Assembly (NCBI GenBank): GCA_001931875.2
Contig: MSJH02000643.1
Location: 1-64,000, forward strand
DNA from: Byssochlamys sp. IMV 00236
Lineage: Eukaryota; Ascomycota; Eurotiomycetes; Eurotiales; Thermoascaceae
DNA: 64,000 nucleotides
Direction: 5' to 3'
The translations under genes and the position numbers were made by a program. This document shows positions 20,094 to 31,934 of the stretch, in pieces. Position 1 is the stretch's first letter, and every line of letters begins with the position of its first letter. The notes under the pieces are model-generated. The model did no database searches. It was not told the origin of the DNA and saw nothing but the letters and a program-made list of their open reading frames with translations.

Positions 20094-23000
20094 CGAGAAG
20101 ACACCTAAAGCACAGCGCACAGTAACTGGGCTGTCGGTTCTTCCAAGGCGCTCGAGACCCTGCAGCAGCGTGCCTTGAACGTTAAGGACTATGCGCAGTC
20201 CGTCTGATGATTCGGTACAAGGACCTACGCATAACAGTTCGGGCGTGTATATAGCTCGCGCTGGAAATTTGAGTCAAAGGTACAAAAGATTGACCTCCAG
20301 ACTGTGGCAGGTCCAGCTGAGAAATAATGTGGTGGGCACCATTGGGACCCATTTATTATAGCAGCGCCGATTTCACCAGCCGACTTATCAATCGTCGATC
20401 AGAACCTACACGGCAATGGAAAAGAACTGTGCCTGGACATCCTCCTACACCGAGGTTAGTGCCCAGTCGTGGGGGCCTCGCCGATATGGATCTGCCACCA
20501 AAGTCGCTACAGGGCATCACTCAAGCTTGCTTTATGAAGTGACAGGCAGCCGTATATCAATCAAAGGACTTATGCCCTCTCGGTAGGAAGGATCGTGCTT
20601 TTCCGAGTACTTTCTCAAACAAACACTCTCTCCACGTCTAGGGTTTGTTTCTCTACCCGCAGACTTGCAGTATCGGTATCAATTCCCCGGGAAGAGAAAA
20701 TAATGTTTGTCCCGATAGCGGGGTTGATAGGCCCCGAGAGTAAAGTCGGCCAATAGAGACGGAAGCGCAAGACGCCATGGTCCACTGAATATTGGGCTCT
20801 CCCAACTCTCTCCCCGCAGCCGAAGGGGAGTATCACTCCGTATTATGGCCATTATTGATCGCGCCAGCCTCTTGGAGCATCTAACAAAGCTCCACGGTCC
20901 CAGGATCGCGTAGGAAATCCGACCTGAATGGACCATGAGACCCATTCGATGACTGATCTATGAGACCATGGAGAAGACTATCTGAAGAGTGTGTGGTGGA
21001 AGGAGTTGAATCCCTACTGGTTTATGAGCAGCCAAGATCATAGCAGAACCGAGAGCGTGCCGGTTTGCCGGTCGTTCGGGGAATACGAAAGCCAGTTGGA
21101 AGAGGGGTTTGACCGGGCGGTTGAAGTGAGTCCCTGGATAGATAGATTCTCTTGACCTCCGCCATGGAGATCGTTAGGCTTCAGTCGGTGAAGTGATCCT
21201 GCGCCAAGGTTAGCGGTGGGTGAGATTTTGATAAGACCGGGGTGAAAAGGCGATTACGAGACCAACCATCTCGATGTATGCATGATTGAGACAATCTTAA
21301 TCAATTCAAATGACAGAAGAGCTGATGGATAATAGAGAGCATTGCTGATGATTGATGATGGAGGTAGGAGCATACAGCCATAGTGTACAGTAAATACCAC
21401 ACCCCCATGTTTTCCCGCAACCCACATGGGCGGTCCAGACGATTCTTCCCACATTTTGAACGTCTTCCACCAGGAGTAGGTCTTCTACCGGTACAAGCCT
21501 CGCCTAAAAACTTGGCTTTTTCCTGACCTTCCTTTTACCACCAAAAGCAATTACTAAGGTACTCGAGTTAACATTTCATAGCATAACATCAAATGACTGA
21601 AAGAGAATATCCATATCTACTACCTGCGTACTTCGCGAAACTCAGCTCCATACGATATCCCCGTTCGTGACTCGCATATTGATCAATTCTAATCCTTATC
21701 GCCAGCCTGTCGCCTTCCCACCCCCACCCCCCTCTATAGACCGACGAACATGGTCGCACTTGGCCGTCTCTTCTGGAAAATTGAGTTCCTATTTGGACGT
21801 ACGACCGAAGGGTCTAAAAAAGAACGGCAAAAAAAAAGACTCAAAAACACCCGCTCGCGCGGTACTCGGACGATTTCTATCATTGACGGAGTAAAACGGC
21901 GAGACGATTATCCTGTTCCTGTCCCCGGATGGAAATGGAATTTGTCCCGTGCAAAGAAGCTATTTCATTTGCTAGGAGTACCAAGAGCGCGACGCGCTAG
22001 TCGAACGAGAACTGAATGTGAGTCAATGCAAGTTGAAGGTAAATCCGTACAACTTTCAAATTATGGATTCTGCGACAGCCCTAGCCGCGGATATCTAAAT
22101 ACTTAGTTGAATAACGCCGAGTGGTAGGGGAAATTCGGAAGAATCAGTAATGGGATTAGTATGTATTTTGTCGGCGCACAAAGCGAACGCCAGGTAATCT
22201 GTCAATGATCCGTTTGCAGCATGTCCTTTGAATCTTGATAGGATAGAACTACTACATCACAAGATTCTTTGTATGCTATGGATATAACTATCGGTTCAAC
22301 CCTCCAAAAGCCCTTAGAACTAGAAGCAAGCAAGCAATTCAAGCAGCTTAGATATATCAGCTAGGTGGTTCAAATCAGACCTTGCTTTCGTGCCATTTAT
22401 GAAGCGACAAATTTCTCACCCGGCAAATATATTTGACTTGTGAATATTATACGATAGCTTCCTCAGATACTAACTGAAGAGATTATGAATGTAGACATCC
22501 CCGGCTGCACTTACAATAGCTCTAACTACGAAGATGTCGAGCTTATAGAAAGGCTACCACTACTCTAGAACGCACTTGAATGCTCGTAAATCAAAAAACA
22601 TAATTTCATTTCACGTCGTTGCTTATAGATCATTGATATATAGCCCCTGAGGATGTTTACCACTCGGGCGTACCATTCAGAAAGCCGTGCTATCGAGCCT
22701 CAAGCTCAAGAATGCATGATTGCAACAGCGATCGAAAATGTTCGGGGAAGTAGTGATGATGAGCCAGCAAAAACAACGATTACCTCCCGAAGAATAACGA
22801 AATAGCTCCCACTTAGGGGAGTCTTGCGTGCTAGGGCCAACACTTCACGGAAGAGAGAGCCGTGGAGAGAGAGGGACAAAAGAGCACATTTTTCTTGCCT
22901 TTCGAGAGAGTCCTTCAATTCTCTTACCCTTGTTTGCTCGTGCGTTTGTACTTTGGGGATTTTGTCTGGTCATGAATTCCCCTATTGCAAGCTTCGATGC
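20094..23000. other. 2.9-kb gene-poor region
   Basis: Promoter side of the DHA1 transporter and 3' side of the alcohol oxidase gene. I find no supportable gene. The largest plus-strand candidate (21750-22106, 118 codons, ATG MVALGRLFWK) is Arg/Lys-rich and matches nothing I know. The segment at about 22120-22700 is AT-rich. Nothing suggests an intact mobile element. Confidence 0.5.
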
Positions 23001-25476
23001 TTACAGACGAGCAAGGTTGACAACCTCGCCTGGAGCGTGGTATGTTGGGACCTTCATGTCTAGGGCCGAGCCGGAGTAGCCAAGGTCCTCTGCTGTCAGG
23101 ACGGCACACTTTTCGCCGATCAAGAGGGCAGTCTGCAGGGTGGTTAATAAGAGACCTCTAAGTACGAGTCGGATGATACACCAGGGTAAGACTTACGCTG
23201 AAGGTGTTGCAGCCAACGTTGTCAGGGCAGATTGACAAGTCGGAGACCTTCAGGCCTTTGACGCCGTGAACGTTCAGGCGCTCATCGAGCACACCGTGCT
23301 TGACGATGGAGTTACCCTCTCTGGGGGCCATGCTGCAAGTACCCAGGCAGTGCCAGGTGGTCTCAACGTGGCGTTCGACTGTAGATAAGTTAGACAATGG
23401 CTGCTATGACAACAGTCTGGGAGACAACTGGTTGATACTCACCCCACTTCTCGATGTGCTCAATGTCCTGCTTGGTGTACTTGAGCGGCTCACGGGTCTC
23501 CTGCTTGTTGGAGTTCAAGAAGTTGGCAGCAGGGCTCTTGCCAGGCTCCAGAGGATGAGACCAGGATCCTAGGACGTGGTCAGGATCGACACTTCACCAA
23601 AGATAATATTAATCCAGTGTCACTTACCATGCTGGATGTTAGCGCTGAGGTGGAGCGGGCCAGCGTAGGCATTCGTGGTAGCAAGGTCCAGGTCGAAGGC
23701 ACGGGCAGGCGAGTCGTAGGCGAAGTGAGGGTGCATAGCAGTGACTTCACCGGCGTAGGAAGCCATGCGGCGAGCAGTCTCACGAGACTTGATGTAACCC
23801 CAGACCATAGGAGCCATATCACGCTTGTCGTTCATGAAACCGGCATCGAAGTCGGGAGCCTCGTATGGGTCGGGAGACTTGACGTGGATCCAGCCACGAG
23901 AGAATGGGTATTCCTATTGATCTGTCAGAAGGGTGCTGCGTAGATGATAGATAGAACCTACTCACCAAGAAGTGGAACATGGTGAAGAACTTGCCAGGGG
24001 GCATGAGCATGTGGTCACCGAACCATCTGTATTGATATTAGCAACCGATCAAAACAGGCATTAAGCCTTGGTGTACTTACCCAGAGATCACAGAGTAGTG
24101 CATGACAGGCTTGTCGGGCTTGTTCTTGAAGTAGGTATCCCATCCGCTCTGGAATTCAGGGGTTGGCCAGTTTCTCATTTCTGCCAGCTCCTCCTCAGTC
24201 GGGCGGATCTTCACACCAGCCTCAATACCGTTAGTGGAAAGGGGACCGGTGCCCTTGATGTTCCATTCATCATAGACTTTCTTCTGGACCTCAGGATCGC
24301 CGCGGATAAAGTCGTCGAATGACTCAACTTCAGGCTTGGCCCTGTAGACGGAGAAGGTGAGGTAGTGGTCCTGGAAGTTACGACCAACGCCAGGGAGGTC
24401 CACAATGGGCTTGATGCCGGCCTGGCGGAGCTTCTCGGGGTCACCAACACCAGAGCGCTGGAGGATCAACGGAGAGCTGAGTGTGCCTCCGCTGACGATA
24501 ATCTGCTTGCGAGCACGGTAGATCTTGCGCTCCGGGTTGGCGCCATTGAGAGGCTTGGTCGGGACGGTGGCAACACCGACAGCCCTGCCGTTCTCGATGA
24601 TGACTTTGTCCACCTTGGTACTGGTCTTCAAGTGAAGGTTGTCGAACTTGGAGCGGGTGCTGTGGACGTAGGCGTGGGCAGCATCACTGCGACGACCAGT
24701 GTCCCGGTTGATCCACTTGAGCCAGTGCTCAGCACCATGGCTATCAATTTGTCAATAACATTGCCCTTAAATTATATCAACCAGTGTGCCTTACCCGGTC
24801 TTCAGATCTTGAAGGTCGTCCGTAACAGGGATGCCCTGGGACTCCGCCGCTCTCAGGAAGTCCTGCATGATCGGATATGTGTAGTTTCCAAAGGAAACCT
24901 TGATCGGGCCCTCAAATCCATGTAGGTCCCTGTTGTTGCAGGCCCTCTGGTAAGTCTCATGCTTCTTCATGAGGGGGATCAGCTCCTTTGTGGTCCATCC
25001 CTTCGCCTGGAAGTCATCGTAGTCGGATGCAGAGGCTCGAGTGTACATCTACAAGCACACAATGCCATCAGTATCTTTAATCCCAGGGGACGTGGTTCCG
25101 GAAATCTGGACATACCATGAAGTTGATGGAGCTACCACCACCCAAGATGTGGGCACAGGGGACAATGGCTCGTCGGCCATCCAGCCATTTAGAGGGGCGC
25201 GAGTAGTAAAATGAAGCGGTTTTGGAGTCCAGCTTCATGTTACGCGGGTAGATACCCGGACGGTAAACCCTTTCACAAACTGTCAGCAACGGTACACAAT
25301 CTTCAATGCTTCCGCTGTTGGTTTTGCGCTTACCATGGGTTGTTGAGATTGTCTTCACCTGCCTCGATCAAGAGGACCTGGAGGTTGTGATCGAGGTTGG
25401 CAAGTCTGCCAGCGGGAACACAGCCGGAGCTGCCTCCACCGCAGATGATAATATCAACCTCGTCAGGGATAGTCAT
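23001..25476 (-). CDS. Peroxisomal alcohol (methanol) oxidase, GMC family
   Basis: Nine exons (25476-25334, 25269-25116, 25048-24795, 24740-24081, 24026-23966, 23913-23628, 23568-23443, 23378-23197, 23132-23001), giving 665 aa, essentially the length of yeast alcohol oxidases. The N-terminus [19 protein letters not shown] is the FAD-binding Rossmann motif. GMC signature 1 lies at [15 protein letters not shown] and signature 2 at [16 protein letters not shown]. The catalytic His/Asn region reads [13 protein letters not shown] and PDNVGCNTF. The C-terminus VVNLARL ends in ARL, a PTS1 peroxisome signal. The enzyme oxidises short-chain alcohols to aldehydes with H2O2 release, so peroxisomal location with catalase makes sense; methanol from pectin demethylation is a plausible substrate. 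Promoter motifs suggest carbon regulation. Confidence 0.93.
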
Positions 25477-25594
25477 TGTGACTGTGATTTCTAGATGGCT
25501 TCAATTGCAATGGAAGGAGTCTGTCTATCACAACGAACTCCAAAACTCTGGTGTGAGACAACAAACTGGTTGGGATCGGGGTCGAGCAAGGGGA

Positions 25595-25601
25595 TTATAT
25601 A
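25595..25601 (-). promoter_or_regulatory. TATA box of the alcohol oxidase gene
   Basis: TATATAA on the minus strand, about 120 bp upstream of the ATG at 25476. This is a normal spacing for a strongly inducible fungal gene. Confidence 0.6.
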
Positions 25602-25615
25602 CTTGAGGTTCTCAA

Positions 25616-25735
25616 CCCCGCATATCTACAATATCGAGAGAGCTACCCCTGTTGGGGAATACTGCTTTCAAGATCATCCCAGTTACCATCAACCAGGTTT
25701 GTGTAGAAGTCAAACCCCCGCAAATGGACCCCCAC
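25616..25735 (-). promoter_or_regulatory. Cluster of three CreA-like sites (SYGGRG)
   Basis: Minus-strand GCGGGG at 25621-25616 and 25721-25716, and GTGGGG at 25735-25730, all match the SYGGRG consensus of the carbon catabolite repressor CreA/Mig1. They lie 140-260 bp upstream of the alcohol oxidase ATG, two of them only 9 bp apart. The consensus is short, so single matches are weak, but the grouping fits glucose repression of an alcohol oxidase. Confidence 0.45.
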
Positions 25736-27156
25736 TCAATCTATGATCTGCCATATGTCGATGGCTAGAGATGTGGACTGGGATACATTGCCGCCGGGAG
25801 ATGGTTGGGGATGCATGAAAAACTACAGCGAGGCTGATATTTCTCGATGGTGAATGGTCAAACAGCACGCTGGAGACCAGAACGATCTCCGCATCAGCTT
25901 CATTCTCTCCGCATTCTAGAGACGGCATAAAGCACAGCACATGGACGCTTTGATTTTCAACAAGCTCTGCTAATCTGGAAAAGTGGCACGGTGCTAACTC
26001 GCACAGGAATGGATTCACTCTCAGCTGCTACAATGACCTCTCTTTCCTGCAACTCCGCTCGGGCCAGACATCTGCCCAAAGTTTCGGCACACCCTCCCGA
26101 GCCCTGACATATCACTGGCACAAAATAACCAGAGTGAGCAACTGTGGTGAAGAGCCGATGGATGGAGGAGCTACAGGGCGGCGGTGAGCACACGCCCATA
26201 CCAGTAGGGATTGGAACGACATAAGCCAGCAGACACGATTAACCGCGAGAAGATATCGAGCAGCGGATGAGGAGAAGCTTCAAAGATGATAATTACTATC
26301 CAGACACATTGACCAAAGAGAGCCAAGGAGCTTGCGTGGCTGCCATCGTAGCGGCAGGGAGGAGGCAGAACGAGAGGTTGGAGACATGGTTCGGCCAGAA
26401 TGCTGTTCGCCCGCGAGCCCCCGTGAGACATACCACAGACGACGTACCATAAGTACAAGCCAGCTCAGACGAAGTCGATTATTGTTTGAAATTTGGATGG
26501 ACCAGTGGGGCGTGCCCCGGATCTAACGAGCGGAGGTGCAGTGCGGGGAAGCGCCAACCTTTTTCCATCTTTAAACAGTCGCCCCGCAAAAGAACTATTG
26601 ATATCTCCCCCGGCTGTCTATCCGCGCGATGCCGTTGCAGACGCTACAGCTCCCAGTGAGACCATCGACATCATAATCGGCTAGATCTGCTCCTCTCTGT
26701 CCGCCCTGGAGCGGATAGTGCCCGTGGCTACTGTCGTGGCCGAGTCCACCACGGGCGCTTCCCCAGAAAATCCTCAAGTAAATTCCATACCCCAGAGGAT
26801 CGGCATACAAACTGCTCCGTGCTAGCTGAACGGCATTTGTCGCAGCTTGGTTGGAGCTCTGCCGTCTGCTTGCGTTGATTGGACTGACCGCAACAACCCT
26901 ACAGCAGCGCACATCGCATTCAGACCATTTTGTCCAGGCTATCTCGCACCGAAGGACCCAGGCCTATGATTATCCTCCCCGGCCATATCCGCCCCCCAGA
27001 GAACATGGGGCTGACAGGGTCCACCCTGCACTCTAGACTCATCACACATCCTGGGAATCAAGTGATCCGGAGAGATTTCATTGCGCATCGGCCGGCACAT
27101 CCAGCCATCAAACGATGGGATCGCTACAACATCTTCCGCCGTGGAGCAACGCGCTT

Positions 27157-27881
27157 CTATCGTGACTGCTGCTGCGACAGCTGACGTCGCTGGTCCAGAA
27201 TCTGCATTCGCAGACTCTCCGCAGCAAGCTCCACATCCAACACGGCGCCAACTCCGCGTCTCCAAGTTTCCTGCAACCCCACAAGCTCTCCCTTGCTAGC
27301 TTCTTGGGCCATCTTCCTCTGCTTATGGACGGACTCCACAGCAGCTCTGGTATCCGCCAATTCCTTTTCGACTCCTCGAAGTACCTCCTCCAATTGCGCA
27401 TTGCCAATCAGCCATGCGTTCTTCCCATGCTCCTCTAGCAGAGTCAGGTTCTCATGTCTCATCGAGAGGTGCGAGCTGGAGGTATAGGCCCGTTGCAAGG
27501 TATCCCGCCATTCATCGAGCGCCTCTGAAACATCTTTTCCCGGTACGGAAGTCCCAGATGGAGGCTCAGGGGCTTCGTATCGTGAAAGGTCAATCCCGCC
27601 CGTCATTGGCAACCCGGCCTCTTTGCGGGCCAGCTCTTGCTGGATGAGAGGGGAGAAGCGTGGCTCTACCAAAGCGGGGATAGATGAGTGCAGGGTCGAT
27701 TGATAGTCCGCGGGTAACTCTGCGGAGATGAGTTTTTCGGCTGCTGCGCGAGCTCCAGCATTGGGTTCGCCGTCGATGTCTGGGATCTACGATCAGTCCA
27801 ATCTGCGCGACTCACGTGAGAGGGGAAGGAATGCATCAACTTACAGGGGAGAGAATCATGGGACTCGTTAATAAGCGACAT
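27157..27881 (-). CDS. Pre-mRNA splicing factor SPF27 (BCAS2/Cwf7 family)
   Basis: Two exons, 27881-27845 and 27779-27157, giving 219 aa. The 37-nt first exon encodes MSLINESHDSLP; the acceptor at 27780 gives the family opening SLPYIDGEPNAGARAAAEKLI. The middle carries FSPLIQQELARKEAG and GGIDLSRYEAPEPP, both typical of BCAS2. The C-terminal half is coiled coil (HENLTLLEEHGKNAWLIGNAQLE; QLEEVLRGVEKELADTR; RMQILDQRRQLSQQQ). SPF27 is a subunit of the Prp19/NineTeen complex that activates the spliceosome. It is divergent from the ceramidase gene. Confidence 0.93.
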
Positions 27882-28580
27882 CTTCGCAACAGCCGTGTCT
27901 GGATGAGGGAACGCAGGAAGAAAAAGGGTTTGCTGATCGCCAGAAAGTTTTGATGTCTTGTCTTGCCAGCGTCGAAATCAAGAACGCAATCGGGCGGTGA
28001 GGTTCTGCCACATCAGTTGATGACTAACCCGGAGACCGCCCGACAGGCAACGGCCGGATACTGCCGGTTCTGTCAGAAAGGCGGAGTCCATGACGATCGC
28101 TTGCTGAGATCAAGGATGATCTCAAGATAAACTACCTACTCTACACCGTAGCCTGGCGCTACTTGTTCGTTTAATAATCCTTCTGGACAAGCACATCATC
28201 TCAGTCGACCTCCCAACGGGTTTGGGAAAAGGGTCGCGTGAGACGGTGTATTTGCGCCAATAAAGGCCGAGGGTCTGCGAATTGGCCTGGCTTATGCCCT
28301 GCGCGGTAGCATTCACTATCTCTCAGTTTCCTATCATTGGATTTTTCGGGGGCGCTATAGTCCGGCAGCCCTTTACTAGTGGCTATCTAATTCACGTCTC
28401 CTGAGGTTCTGACAGGGAATACAGATGGCATGTGTTGGGCTATTGTTCATGCTGTATCTGAAACAACAGTGATTTTAAAGAAGAGCGGGGTCCGCCCAGT
28501 GGCAGCTTAGCTGCGCAAGAGGGCTTCAATTTGTCTTGGTAAACGGCAAAGAAGTGTATATAAGCACATACTAAACAACC
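27882..28580. promoter_or_regulatory. Divergent intergenic region between SPF27 and ceramidase genes
   Basis: 699 bp between two outward-facing start codons. A TATATAA element at 28557-28563 lies very close to the ceramidase ATG. No other gene is visible. Confidence 0.5.
28557..28563 (+). promoter_or_regulatory. TATA-like element just upstream of the ceramidase ATG
   Basis: TATATAA only 18 bp before the ATG at 28581. A transcription start 30 bp or more downstream would fall inside the coding exon, so this may not be the functional TATA box. Confidence 0.3.
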
Positions 28581-30923
28581 ATGGCGCGTTTTGGGCTTGT
28601 CGCTGCGCTGGCAGGGATATTTCTCGGTGCTCTCGCTCTGCTTCAGCTGATATCAATAGCCTGGGAAGGCCCGAAGTTGCCGCGTTTTGGATATGATTCC
28701 CATCGGGAAGGCAGAGAGAGCGGATTTGCATCTGATGATGGCGTATTTTTGCTGGGCGCTGGAAAAGCGGATATCACAGGGTAAGTTATTGACAGTTTAA
28801 GTGACATGACCCTGCTAAGTTCCGCGTCCAGGCCAGTTGTCGAAGTTGAGTTCGGCGGTTATGCGATGTTGGATCAGATCGGGACTGGCCTTCGACAGAG
28901 GACGTACTCCCGTGCCTTCATTGTTGCAAGCCCGGACAACCCAGAAGATACTTTCATCTATGTCGTTTTGGACGCTTTAGCTGGTGACACAGCTGTACGG
29001 AATGGGGTCTTGCAGGGCCTCGCAGACCTCGGCGGGGAATATGCTCGTTATGGGGAGCGTAACTTGGCACTAACAGGGACGCACTCGCATTCAGGACCAG
29101 GAGCTTGGTATAATTATCTCCTACCTCAGATCCCCAGTAAGGGTTTCAACAAAGAAAGCTATCAAGCGCTTGTAGATGGCGCACTATTGTCCATCCAACG
29201 AGCACATGAGACTTTAACCACAGGAAGGCTGTCGTTTGGATCCATTGACCTGGAAGATAGTAACATCAACAGGAGCCCTTATTCTTATCTGGCTAACCCG
29301 GAGGAAGAGAGAGCCCGCTATTCAGCTAACGTGGATAAGACGATGACTCTTCTGAGATTTGACCGAGAATCAGACAATAAGACCACTGCTGTTCTGACGT
29401 TCTTTCCTGTGCACGGGACATCTATGTACAACAACAACACTCTGGCTACGGGAGACAACAAGGGAGTTGCCGCATGGCTCTTCGAGAGAAGTGTTCGAAA
29501 AGACGCAAGGTTTGCGGATGGCTTCGTTGCTGGGTTCTCCCAATCGAATGTGGGTGATACATCGCCCAATATTCTGGGAGCATGGTGTGAAGATGGTTCG
29601 GGTCTCCCGTGTCGATTCGAAGATAGTACTTGTGGCGGCAAAACGGAACAGTGTCATGGACGTGGACCATTCTTCCGTGAAAAGGACGAAGGCGCGAAAA
29701 GTTGTTTCGAGATTGGACGACGACAATACGCAGCTGCCAAGGAACTCTACCAGCAGTTGGATTCGAATCCAACTCGAATTCTCGGTAGCTCTGCTGTTTC
29801 CTCCTTTCACGTCTACCAGGACATGGCAGGCTACACGTTCCCGTCGCCGTTCAACTCTAGTATACTCAAGACGTGTTCTGCGGCCCTGGGGTTCTCTTTT
29901 GCTGGGGGCACGACTGACGGACCGGGCGCATTCGATTTTACCCAAAACAATACTGGTCCAGCGGAGAAGAACCCCCTGTGGTACATTGCCCGTGGCGCAA
30001 TCCATCAGCCGTCAAAAGAACAGCAAGAATGCCAAGCACCTAAGGACATCCTCCTAGATGTAGGAGACATTAGCGAGCCTTATGCATGGACTCCGAACAT
30101 TGTTGATATTCAAGTGCTCCGTGTCGGGCAACTTTTTATCATCGTCTCTGCGAGTGAGGCGACGACGATGTCCGGTCGTCGGTGGAAGGAAGCTATTGCC
30201 AACAGTTCGAAAACCATCCTTTCAGTTACTGACCCCCTGGTGGTACTTGGAGCTCCGGCCAATTCTTATGCTCATTACGTCGCAACGGAAGAGGAATACG
30301 GCGTACAACGTTACGAGGGTGCATCTACCCTCTACGGGCCGAATGAGCTTGCAGCGTATATCAATCTAACATTGACGTACCTTCCATACCTGGGCAGCTT
30401 TTCTGAAGTGTCATCGCTACCAGCGATTCTTCCAGGGCCCAGTCCGCCTGTCAACACGAACCGCTCCCTTAGCTTTATCACTCCAGTGGTCTATGATAGT
30501 GCTCCAATTGGAAAGTCCTTTGGTGACGTCGTTTCCTCGCCTTCATCGGATGTGACATACGGTCCAGGGGATATTGTTAATGCAACGTTTGTCGGCGCCA
30601 ATCCGCGGAACAATTTGCGCCTGGAATCCACCTTTGCAGCTGTCGAAATCAAGGATCCCGCCACTGGTTCGTGGCATGTGGTGCGCGATGATAGCGACTG
30701 GAACTTGCTGTATCGGTGGGAGCGAACCAGCACTGTTTTTGGAACCAGCGAAGTTACCTTGGAGTGGCAGATCGAAGACGACTACTACAGTGTCGACAGT
30801 CCGCAGGTCTTGCAGAGCGGCACGTATCGGATGCATTACTACGGTGATGCAAAGAATGCTGCCGGTAAGATTCGGTCATTTGAAGGAATCAGTGGCACTT
30901 TTGTGGTGTCCACCAGATCTTAG
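28581..30923 (+). CDS. Neutral (non-lysosomal) ceramidase
   Basis: Two exons, 28581-28780 and 28832-30923, giving 763 aa. The first exon holds a hydrophobic segment (LVAALAGIFLGALALLQLISIAW) acting as signal peptide or signal anchor, then FLLGAGKADITG. Splicing gives ADITGPVVEVEFGGYA, the conserved start of the family. Zinc-ligand regions include the TGTHSHSGPGAW loop and FFPVHGTSMYNNN. The catalytic serine lies in FSQSNVGDTSPN, equivalent to NAGDMTPN-type motifs in bacterial enzymes. The C-terminal beta-sandwich domain is complete (TYRMHYYGDAKN ... ISGTFVV). The enzyme hydrolyses ceramide to sphingosine and fatty acid at the secretory pathway or cell surface. Several NxS/T sites fit passage through the ER. 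Confidence 0.94.
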
Positions 30924-31934
30924 CTTTGTGATTTGGTACTATTTACAAGCGTGCTATATGGATGATATATACGAGACATTGTTTTTATTTGCTCTATCAT
31001 TCGTTATATATTGGCTTGGGCGTCCCATCAGAACAACTTATGGACCTATATTCACGAGATACCTATTTGGCTACCTGGTTGGAGAAAATTTCATGCTCGA
31101 AGAGCGATACTTTTGTGACTATCCCAAAATATCCTTGGCTAAGCTTGAAGAGGTGTAGAGAGTGGGAAGCACGAACTTGACGAGAATAAGTCTTGTAATA
31201 ACGCTGGGCTGTCAGTAGCGGCCTCCAGCCTCCAGCGACCAGGCGAGTTCTAAGAATAAGCGCTCTTAAGTTGGATCCTACGAACTAAAAAATATGACCA
31301 ATTTATCAGTAGAGACGCCCTCAACTTTCGTGGTCTCCACTGTCCAAAAATATTCTTTATGGGCTTCAACGCTGGGCGGTTACACGAGAGGGTTGCGCCA
31401 ATAAGCACGCGCACTGCCGGACGAGTCACCTGAAGCTGTAACAACACCTCAACAACGCTCTGCCTTTTGTCTCTCTTCTCGACGCACAGCAGCCAACCAT
31501 CTGAGGCGTGTATGCAAGCTTAGAACATTAGTGCCTTGGATTGTTCTGGCCACCAGAGATGTCCCTCTTCCATGCCGCCTGCCACAGGCGACAGATGCAG
31601 TTCGCAGTGATCTAACTCTTATCTTTCTCCCAGGAAGCTTAAACAAAACGCAGGCCTCGCGCGCATTCATGAACCTCCAGGATGTCTTTGCTAACATTAT
31701 ATCCTCAGGAAATTCTTGCTGTATTCTTTCATTATCTATCCTTATCTGAGCTGGACGATTCTTCTTTCTTTAAGCGCCCCAGCTTCTTTGTTCCATATCG
31801 CAATAGCCGATCTAATTCATACCTTCAACGATAACTGCTCTCATTTCTGACGATCATTCTTACTTGAAACACTTAACTTTCCCTGTGTCTCAAAAATACA
31901 TTCTGTCGAGATCAGCTTGTCTCGAACTGCCATA
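30924..31934. other. Intergenic region upstream of the Ser/Thr-rich protein gene
   Basis: About 1 kb. The left part is the ceramidase 3' region. The right part, about 31740-31934, is pyrimidine-rich and likely contains the core promoter and leader of the next gene. I see no supportable gene. Confidence 0.5.

Larger units (their letters stand above)
25477..27156. other. 1.7-kb promoter region of the alcohol oxidase gene
   Basis: Lies between the alcohol oxidase start and the end of the SPF27 gene. Besides the TATA box and CreA-like sites listed separately I see no gene; the open frames here are short and unlike any family I recognise. Confidence 0.5.

Noticed and set aside
21750..22106. 118-codon plus-strand frame (MVALGRLFWKIEFLFG)
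   Set aside because: Basic, unlike any family I recognise, and in a gene-poor stretch. Possible but not supportable without transcripts.
18206..25476. Secondary-metabolite cluster formed by the transporter and the oxidoreductase
   Set aside because: The GMC protein is a full-length alcohol oxidase with a peroxisomal signal, there is no backbone synthase, and a 2.9-kb gap separates the two genes.
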